Shown piece by piece: positions 35,701 through 64,000 of a stretch of DNA of 64,000 nt. The notes beneath the pieces were generated by a model, which was not told where the DNA came from, made no database searches, and saw only the letters and a list, made by a program, of their open reading frames with translations. How positions within the stretch are numbered: the stretch's first letter is position 1; the number at the start of each line of letters is the position of its first letter. This DNA is from Patiria pectinifera (taxonomy: Eukaryota > Echinodermata > Asteroidea > Valvatida > Asterinidae): NCBI GenBank assembly GCA_029964075.1, contig CM057149.1, positions 9,930,465 through 9,994,464 of the forward strand, in the 5' to 3' direction. A program made the position numbers and the translations under genes.

Positions 35701-38191
35701 ATGTCACTTTTTTTGTTTAAAGCTAATAATGACTTTAATGCTATCAACTAGTATAATCTTGCACCTTAAAGCAAGTTTACGTTACCATGACGATGATGAA
35801 CATAATCCACAAAAAAAATCTGATTATAAATGACATACATTTACACGTGTGGGATAATTTTTGAAATATACATTTAGAAAAACAAAACAGACTTATACTT
35901 TTGTTAATTAAACATAATTTTAATGAGTACACGGATGGGCATTCCTTGCAAGTCACATTGTAAATGAAATGGCTTTAACACACTACGGGGTTCATATATA
36001 TTACATTGGTAACCACACACAGACAAAAAAAAATGGGGAATAAAAATCATTTTCAAATAAATTCAGACGATGGGGCCGCAACTTAGCTGTGATTTGCTAA
36101 CACTTTGTGCTGTACATAAGTGACTCAAAGAGGGCACAAAACAAAGAGGAAAGATTCAAACATTGGATGAAGGCCGCGGCTTGTATCTCTAAGCAAGCTA
36201 GCACTACATCAGTTACATCTACATGTACATACACTGCACCATTATCACAATAACTCTACTTCATTTCCTGACTCCAAACATGACCATTGCCCTACCAAGT
36301 ACATGAAGTCAAGTGTCCGTTCTGCTGTAGTATTTACACTAACATCTCTTAGTGTACCATTTCTAACTCATTTTAATCTCAAAATATTTTTTCAGCTTTT
36401 CTGGTGTATTTTTTTTTGGTATTTTTTTTTTTAAACTACAATGGGGACCAATAGGCACTCATATACAGTCAACACGTAATAGTTATTTATTTTAATATTA
36501 CACAAATTTCAGGATTTACGTTTTAAAAGTGCAAACTTCCAAGAAATGTTCTGTTCTTCACGAAATCACAGGCGCACACATAGTGGGCTCAGTAAAAAAG
36601 TCTACGTTGTGAAAATACATAGTGCCACCAACATCACAATCTTCACTTGAAGTTTCTAGGACACAAGATTTTTTCCCCTAAGCTGACGGAATAAATCCTA
36701 AAATTTGTCTGTACATGACATGCACTTTAATCTCAAAAACAAAAGTCGTGATCTGCTCTGAAACACTTTACATCCAAAAGAAAACAACCCAATTTTGATT
36801 GAAGTGTTCTTTATCAATTAAAAGCAATTCAAAAATGAAGGAAACAACAATTATGTTTCAATAAAATAATTTTGTTTCAAAGCAAGAGAGTGCATTTCTA
36901 TTTGTGTACGATTTTACATTTACATCATAAACTGGTCCTTTCTTCATTAATACTCTTTTGTTTTCAACTATACACAATCATTCTTTTAAAAGGGTTGCAG
37001 TTTTAAACAATTAAACATTACTTTAACAATAAATGAGTAATGACTTAAAACCATGTAATAATCTTATGCAAATAAACATGTTTAATGATTTTTCTACATG
37101 CACAATTCAAATTATACATAGGTGAAGCAAATTTTTTTTTTTTTAATTTACTTACAATCTTCTCTAGGGCCTACAAACTTTAAGAACAAATTGAGATGCA
37201 ATATCGAAAAAAAAAACATGTGTTTTTCATATCCATTGCAAGAAATTGTTAATCTTGAAAACCTTTTTTGGGGCCAGTTTTATCTATCTTGTTTATTAAG
37301 AAAGCTCTTGAAAGGGATTTTTTGGGGGTAACAAAATGCATCTCATCTGCATGTATGTTAAATAAAAAGGCATTCAATTTGTACATGTAGTTGTCTGAAG
37401 AATCTGGAGTATCCATATTCAGGGTTTCATAATTTTCATATTTTTTTTTGACAGTGCTTAAAACGAGTCATATTTTCCACTTTTTATATTTATCAACTTT
37501 TGTCGGCCCAACTGGAAATGACTTCGCTTTGTACACTGCTACTCGATCTTTTGTCCCCCCCCCCCAGGCTACACATGAACAATCCACACTATAATTCTCA
37601 ATACACCTGTAATTGTCAAATATACATGGGAATAATAAATTCAATTCGTGAGTGATTATACTCCATCAATTAAGCAGGTGTGTGTCCTAAGACGGTGGCC
37701 ACATGCTCCAGTTGGTACTCATTCATTTTGTACATAATCCGTGCAAATACAACAAGCATAAACGTGATAGAAGAAAACAGCATCTTAAAGCATTTAAAAG
37801 AAAAACCAATCGGCTCCACAGTTTACTACAAGTCCACTTACAAAACTATGATTGTGCAGTCAATGAATTTGTTTACAATTTACTCCCTTTTTTAATTCCA
37901 GATCCCCTAAAGACTGTCTTGCACTGTACACCTTGGCTTATAACCATGACAACGGTCGAACACTGACACGCCCCAGTAGATTGGTTCCGTAGTAATGCAT
38001 GAACGTGTGTGTGTTGACAAAGCCAATGCTTGGTGCATATCTGAGTGATTGGCCGTAGCTAGACCAGTCAACTGTCATTCAAACCTATCATGGATTTAAT
38101 CATGCTTCAAATGCTTCCTTCATCAGGCATGGTACCCCCGGCTAAGCTTTCTGGGGAAAAACAAAACACACAAAAATGTATTAAATTATGC
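32779..38191. other. Convergent intergenic region and presumed 3' UTRs of RPUSD3 and GNAI
   Basis: No coding exon was recognised on either strand. The first part follows the RPUSD3 stop. The AT-rich part from about 35900 to 38190 is a candidate long GNAI 3' UTR on the minus strand. It has few recognisable repeats, unlike the rest of the window. A + strand poly-C lies at 37555-37566. I did not find a decisive polyadenylation signal for either gene. Confidence 0.45.
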
Positions 38192-38695
38192 TTAAAGGGA
38201 ATAAACATCATTCGCTTCTGCTGTAATTTTCAGAAATAGATGGATTTGGGGTTAGCATTATGTAGTAAATATTGTTATACTGACTTGTTTTAAGTTGTGT
38301 GTTCGTAGATGCTATAAAAACCAAGAAAAACAATCATGTTTTGGTAGTCTGGTTCCCTAACCCTTATTAAGATAAAACAGAGCAATTTTAGACATCAAGG
38401 AATAGTAAGGACAGGGAACCAGTCTAGCTGGCTTGTACCTGTTCATAGGTGTGTAATCAATTGCAAACAAAATGCGGAACTAAATATGGTCAATTGGGGG
38501 TAATATTTGAAAAAAAAGCCAGTTTTTCCCCCAACGCTAGACGGCCGACCAGCGTTAGAAATCGATACAGCACACCAGGTGCTATGATTTTACAGGATGC
38601 TTTAGAGTGTCATTCACTATGAGTCTAGTAAAGTATTCCATAATAATTTGGTAGTTTTGTTATTTGATGTTTGCAAATGTTGTATTTCCCTTTAA
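38192..38695. mobile_element. TTAA-flanked MITE (AGGGAA ends), copy A
   Basis: It starts TTAAAGGGAATAAACATCAT and ends tgtatttccctTTAA. The body (ggtagtctggttccct, gctataaaaaccaagaaaaa, cctggtg-like blocks) matches 50341-50832 in the opposite orientation. The 504-bp non-coding element sits between the presumed 3' UTR and the GNAI stop. Confidence 0.85.
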
Positions 38696-38934
38696 AATAC
38701 CTGGTTTATACTTACAATGTGGTTTAAAATATCTGGTTTATACTTGCAATTTGGTTTATAACATCTGGTTTAAAATACATGCTTTATACTTTCAATTAGT
38801 TTAAAATATCTGGTTTATACTTACAATGTGGTTTAAAATATCTGGTTTATACATGTACTTTCAACCCGGTTTAAAATACATGCTTTATACTTTCAATTTA
38901 GTTTAAAATATCTGGTTTATACTTACAATCTGGT

Positions 38935-38945
<11 letters not shown>
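38696..38945 (-). repeat. About 32-bp minisatellite running into the GNAI stop codon
   Basis: On the minus strand, units of the form TATTTTAAACCAGATTGTAA then GTATAAACCAGA repeat about seven times with variation. The last Leu-Phe-stop of GNAI is CTATTTTAA, so the coding end supplies the first copy of the TATTTTAA core. Confidence 0.85.
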
Positions 38946-63036
<24,091 letters not shown>

Positions 63037-64000
63037 TTTGAAATGGTACAAGCGTTCGGTGCGGCCTCAATCACCTCTGCCGCTATATTTCACGGCCAGT
63101 CCCCCGAAAAAATATCAACGTGAAAATATGTTCTCTCCTTCCAGCCTGGCGTAAATCCTGCAGATATAGTTAAGTCCAACAGCCTAACAAAAAGGATTCC
63201 CGTTGTTTAGGTTAAAATTTCCGATGGGAAGCTGCAGAAATATCAGGTAGAATCTAGGCACCACACCCCAACAGACAACGGTAGTTCAGCCGCATATCAT
63301 AGGATGTAATAACGCGCACGATCCGCCGATATATTGACGAACGAACGATGAACATAGCGCTGTTGTCCCATACACCTTCGCTGGTGTCCTTCTAAAGCCA
63401 TACTAATGTACGGAATTCGCGTACACCAGCCGCTAAAAAAAACGGTCGCAATGCATTGTGGTCAGAAACCCGGATGCTAAAAATTTGATTAAGAAATGAA
63501 AAAAAATAAGATTTTTTATTCAAAGCGATAAAGCTACTTTTAGAAACTATTTCACTGATCGTCTGCTTTTATTGAGCGTAGTGACGTGATCCGATGGCGA
63601 AAAAATATAGGATGGATTTGAACCTTACTAAATCTTGGTAATTTTGGAAGCATTAAATTTTAAAAGAGTTTCAATTGTTCAATAACTTTACTTGGATTAT
63701 AATTTCATCTGTGATTATTTATTTATTTTCAGCCACTTTATATAAAATTTCCGACGAGAAGCTGATGTTAATCATTTGCATATTTTGAAATCCCAAATTT
63801 CCTTGCGTTAATTCCACGGTCCCACTCAACATTGCAACTGAATTCCGACACCGTGCTTCTGTTCATTTTTGCGCTGATTGTAACGATGATCGGAACTCCT
63901 CGTCCAGTTCTAGAAAGCTTGGCCCTCACCGTGTCACCCGCCTGTCCCTGCACACTTCCAAAAAACAAATCATGTATAAAATGTGCACCCAAATTAAAGG
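63037..64000. promoter_or_regulatory. Upstream region of GNAI
   Basis: 964 bp 5' of the GNAI start codon (the gene reads leftward). It is moderately CpG-containing at 63040-63110 and 63290-63470. A short duplication (aaaatttccgatgggaagct at about 63210, aaaatttccgacgagaagct at about 63745) is present. The 5' UTR and promoter are presumed here. No TATA box was assigned. Confidence 0.4.

Noticed and set aside
63768..63992. 74-codon minus-strand frame upstream of GNAI
   Set aside because: No recognisable homology, and no in-frame or splice connection to GNAI exon 1, which already has a full canonical start.

Overview
The window is genomic DNA from an animal, most likely an invertebrate deuterostome. 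Genes are split by GT-AG introns, intergenic DNA is AT-rich, and short TIR elements, tRNA-derived repeats and (TACATG)n arrays are abundant. The reconstructed 354-residue G-alpha-i looks, from memory, very close to the sea-star protein, and a secreted PAN plus fibrinogen-domain protein also suits an echinoderm. I cannot verify the species.

Five protein-coding genes can be supported. (1) 3414-4445 (+): an intronless secreted fibrinogen-related (ficolin-like) protein, flanked on both sides by copies of a satellite-bearing repeat. (2) 11579-20276 (+): a 12-exon, about 584-residue protein with signal peptide, a VWA domain inserted in a Cache-like region, a Cys-rich segment and a hydrophobic GPI-type tail, resembling a shortened calcium-channel alpha2delta subunit. 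(3) 25515-24042 (-): three-exon LLPH, a nucleolar ribosome-biogenesis factor. (4) 26701-32778 (+): eight-exon RPUSD3, a mitochondrial-type RluA pseudouridine synthase, head to head with LLPH. (5) 63036-38935 (-): eight-exon GNAI, complete from MGC to CGLF, with introns of 8.1 and 11.1 kb. RPUSD3 and GNAI are convergent. Exon phases were checked by hand and close every reading frame.

The rest is mainly repeats. There are a 105-bp satellite with a hairpin in every unit, a 34-bp minisatellite, a minisatellite that contains the GNAI stop codon, and several non-autonomous DNA-transposon families. At least three of those families have ends at TTAA, one appears to have TTA duplications, one has a GGGCTCCGTGC-like inverted end, and several are long foldbacks. 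There is also a tRNA-like sequence between perfect 15-bp inverted repeats, plus two tRNA-derived SINE heads. Two unassigned exon-like open segments (18482-18650 minus; 24369-24550 plus) are listed with low confidence.

No operon, CRISPR array, rRNA or viral gene was seen. I did not find a clearly new multi-gene system. The most interesting items are the compact alpha2delta-like protein, the retained RluA catalytic aspartate in RPUSD3, and the repeat structures.
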